NCBI GenBank assembly: GCA_002427325.1
Contig: DIQS01000040.1
Span: forward strand, 1-8,142
From: Cloacimonetes bacterium UBA5456
GTDB lineage: Bacteria > Cloacimonadota > Cloacimonadia > Cloacimonadales > Cloacimonadaceae
Direction of reading: 5' to 3'
Length of the DNA stretch: 8,142 nt
Shown: positions 7,537 to 8,142 of the stretch, one piece after another
Layout: each line of letters begins with the position of its first letter
Numbering within the stretch: position 1 is the first letter of the stretch
Made by a program: the position numbers and the translations under genes
The notes under the pieces: model-generated
The model's database searches: none
The model's input: the letters and a program-made list of their open reading frames with translations, nothing else
Told to the model about the DNA's origin: nothing

Positions 7537-7542
7537 TATAAT
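7537..7542 (+). promoter_or_regulatory. Possible -10 box upstream of the zinc-ribbon gene
   Basis: TATAAT is a perfect -10 match, but the best -35 candidate is TAAACA (7512-7517) at a long 19-bp spacing. If used, the leader would be about 150 nt. A TTGACA at 7570-7575 has no acceptable -10 box 16-18 bp downstream, so the start point is uncertain. Confidence 0.3.
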
Positions 7543-7544
7543 TT

Positions 7545-7556
7545 ATTTAGCTAAAT
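7545..7556. repeat. 12-bp perfect palindrome, operator-like
   Basis: ATTTAG followed by CTAAAT is a perfect 12-bp palindrome starting 3 bp after the TATAAT at 7537-7542. It covers the expected transcription start, a normal place for a repressor site. No regulator gene is in the window. Confidence 0.35.
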
Positions 7557-7600
7557 CGTAAGAATTGTATTGACAGGATTATCAGTTTTTTAACACGGTG

Positions 7601-7611
7601 CACTAATAGTG
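7601..7611. repeat. CACTA-A-TAGTG dyad, operator-like
   Basis: CACTA (7601-7605), one base, then TAGTG (7607-7611) form a perfect 5-1-5 dyad 26 bp downstream of the TTGACA at 7570-7575. It could be a second protein-binding site or a weak RNA element in the leader of the zinc-ribbon gene. Confidence 0.25.
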
Positions 7612-7632
7612 ATTCCAACATTCCCATGTGCC

Positions 7633-7680
7633 CATTCCTTGAGTTTTCGGGAACGCTCCAAGAATGTTTGAACCCGAAAA
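7633..7680 (+). promoter_or_regulatory. Structured 5' leader with two competing stems
   Basis: Stem A pairs 7633-7643 with 7656-7666 (10 bp, one single-base bulge on each side). Stem B pairs TTTTCGGG (7644-7651) with CCCGAAAA (7673-7680), a perfect 8 bp. The left arm of stem B lies in the loop of stem A, so the two are mutually exclusive or pseudoknotted. With no nucleotide between the two left arms a pseudoknot would be strained, so alternatives are more likely. Stem B ends 6 nt before the SD of the zinc-ribbon gene and may tune its translation. Confidence 0.45.
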
Positions 7681-7697
7681 AACATAGGAGAAACACA

Positions 7698-7868
7698 ATG
7701 CCAGACAAGAACATCGTTTGCAAAGATTGCAACCAGGAATTCGTCTTCACCGAAGGCGAGCAGGAATTCTACAAAGAAAAAGGTCTGCAAAACGAGCCGC
7801 AGCGCTGTCCCGATTGTCGCAAAGCCAAAAAAGCTGAATACAATCGTAACAGAATGCAGCGCCGCTAA
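7698..7868 (+). CDS. Small zinc-ribbon protein, 56 aa
   Basis: A 56-residue protein with two CxxC pairs, C8-x2-C11 and C37-x2-C40, joined by the linker EFVFTEGEQEFYKEKGLQNEPQR. This matches a widespread small bacterial family described only as a probable zinc-binding (zinc-ribbon) domain. A Lys/Arg-rich tail (RKAKKAEYNRNRMQRR) suggests nucleic acid binding. It is presumed to coordinate one zinc ion; no function is established that I can state with confidence. The start is ATG 7698 with SD AGGAGA (7686-7691) 6 nt upstream. An in-frame upstream ATG at 7626 would add 24 unrelated residues spanning the leader stems, so I reject it. The gene stands alone between the hairpins after tldE and its own strong terminator, so it is probably a single-gene transcript with a structured leader. 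Confidence 0.88.
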   Translation: MPDKNIVCKDCNQEFVFTEGEQEFYKEKGLQNEPQRCPDCRKAKKAEYNRNRMQRR

Positions 7869-7889
7869 GATATAAGCACATTCTAAGAC

Positions 7890-7918
7890 GAGCTCCCTTA
7901 TTTGGGGGCTCTTTTTTT
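7890..7918 (+). terminator. Rho-independent terminator of the zinc-ribbon gene
   Basis: GAGCTCCC (7890-7897) pairs with GGGGGCTC (7904-7911), 8 bp with one G-U pair, around the 6-nt loop TTATTT. Seven T follow directly (7912-7918). It lies 21 bp after the stop codon and is the clearest terminator in the window. Confidence 0.9.
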
Positions 7919-7964
7919 GTCTTCAAAATCTTTGCTCTGCCACCAATCACTTATAAGAACCAAG

Positions 7965-8043
7965 CTTGGGTTTGATGATCAGCTCTTGCTTCAAGACGAA
8001 ACCTTGATCCTGAAGCAAGATTACTCAATCAAGACCACCCAAG
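7965..8043. repeat. Long imperfect inverted repeat / hairpin
   Basis: Three nested perfect pairings occur: CTTGGGT (7965-7971) with ACCCAAG (8037-8043), TTGAT (7972-7976) with ATCAA (8028-8032), and TCTTGCTTCA (7984-7993) with TGAAGCAAGA (8011-8020). That is 22 bp, or 24 with GA/TC added, around a 17-nt loop. No T-run follows on either strand, so it is not an intrinsic terminator. It could be a structured RNA, a leader element or a small dispersed repeat. Confidence 0.6.
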
Positions 8044-8099
8044 AACAGCGCAAGGAGCAGATACAGCTTCGCCTATGGCTTCCACAATTAGGATTTGCC

Positions 8100-8121
8100 T
8101 TAATTTTCACTTAATTTTCAC
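8100..8121. repeat. Perfect 11-bp tandem direct repeat
   Basis: TTAATTTTCAC occurs twice with no spacer (8100-8110 and 8111-8121). The 11-bp period is about one helical turn, so the copies present the same face of DNA, as in tandem activator sites. It sits 11 bp upstream of a TATAAA at 8133-8138. Confidence 0.6.
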
Positions 8122-8142
8122 AACTATACACTTATAAAAGAA

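Larger units (their letters stand above)
7919..8142. other. Non-coding stretch with hairpin, tandem repeat and possible promoters
   Basis: No convincing gene is seen in these 224 bases. The open frame at 7902-8114 runs through the terminator and the hairpin arms, has no SD and resembles no family I know. The stretch holds a long imperfect hairpin (7965-8043), an 11-bp tandem repeat (8100-8121) and two -10-like motifs, TATAAG (7952-7957) and TATAAA (8133-8138), neither with a good -35 box. It is most likely the upstream region of a gene beyond the window, or carries a small RNA. Confidence 0.5.

Noticed and set aside
7570..7575. TTGACA as the -35 box of the zinc-ribbon gene
   Set aside because: No acceptable -10 box lies 16-18 bp downstream (the bases there are GC-containing, such as ACACGG).
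7626..7697. Upstream in-frame ATG extending the zinc-ribbon protein by 24 residues
   Set aside because: There is no SD, the added residues do not fit the family, and the segment is the structured leader. ATG 7698 has AGGAGA at ideal spacing.
7965..8043. Long hairpin as intrinsic terminator or insertion sequence end
   Set aside because: No T-run follows on either strand, and there is no transposase or target duplication around it.
7902..8114. 70-codon + strand open frame after the terminator
   Set aside because: It starts inside the terminator stem, runs through both hairpin arms, has no SD and resembles no protein I know.

Overview
The window is a stretch of bacterial chromosome with every supported gene on the + strand. 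Genes are tightly packed, Shine-Dalgarno sites are GGAG-type, and the one recognisable promoter has sigma70-like boxes. Composition is moderate in GC and uneven: hand-counted 60-base blocks run from 33-43% in much of the histidine kinase 5' half to 53-63% in the middle of the first TldD-family gene. An acetate kinase, a multi-PAS hybrid histidine kinase and a TldD/TldE pair suit a fermentative or syntrophic Gram-negative-type bacterium. A candidate phylum such as Cloacimonadota is possible, but this is an impression only; there is no rRNA or marker gene here to settle it.

Layout. Bases 1-231 are the 3' end of an acetate kinase gene. After 50 bp comes a three-gene run (282-4534): a soluble PAS-PAS-GAF-PAS hybrid histidine kinase with a C-terminal receiver, a small S4-domain RNA-binding protein of HslR/RqcP type that starts on TTG inside the kinase stop (4-nt overlap), and a membrane-anchored gluzincin-type metallopeptidase (HEYIH...E). 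The 118-bp gap at 4535-4652 carries a good sigma70-like promoter. It drives a two-gene operon, tldD-like (4653-6095, HESVGH motif and conserved Cys) and tldE/pmbA-like (6092-7381, no metal motif), overlapping by ATGA and ending at a hairpin at 7394-7436. The two proteins are expected to form the TldD/TldE heteromeric metalloprotease.

The last 760 bp are mostly non-coding. They hold a 56-aa zinc-ribbon gene (7698-7868) with its own terminator (7890-7918). Its upstream region is rich in dyads: a possible second terminator, two operator-like palindromes, and two leader stems that cannot easily coexist. After the terminator is an unassigned 224-bp stretch containing a long imperfect hairpin (7965-8043) and a perfect 11-bp tandem repeat (8100-8121), probably regulatory DNA for a gene beyond the window or a small RNA.

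I see no mobile element, CRISPR array, tRNA, rRNA or defence locus. The protein-coding genes are recognisable families. The least explained features are the dyad-rich DNA at 7440-8142 and the pairing of a ribosome-associated S4 protein with a sensory kinase and a surface peptidase.
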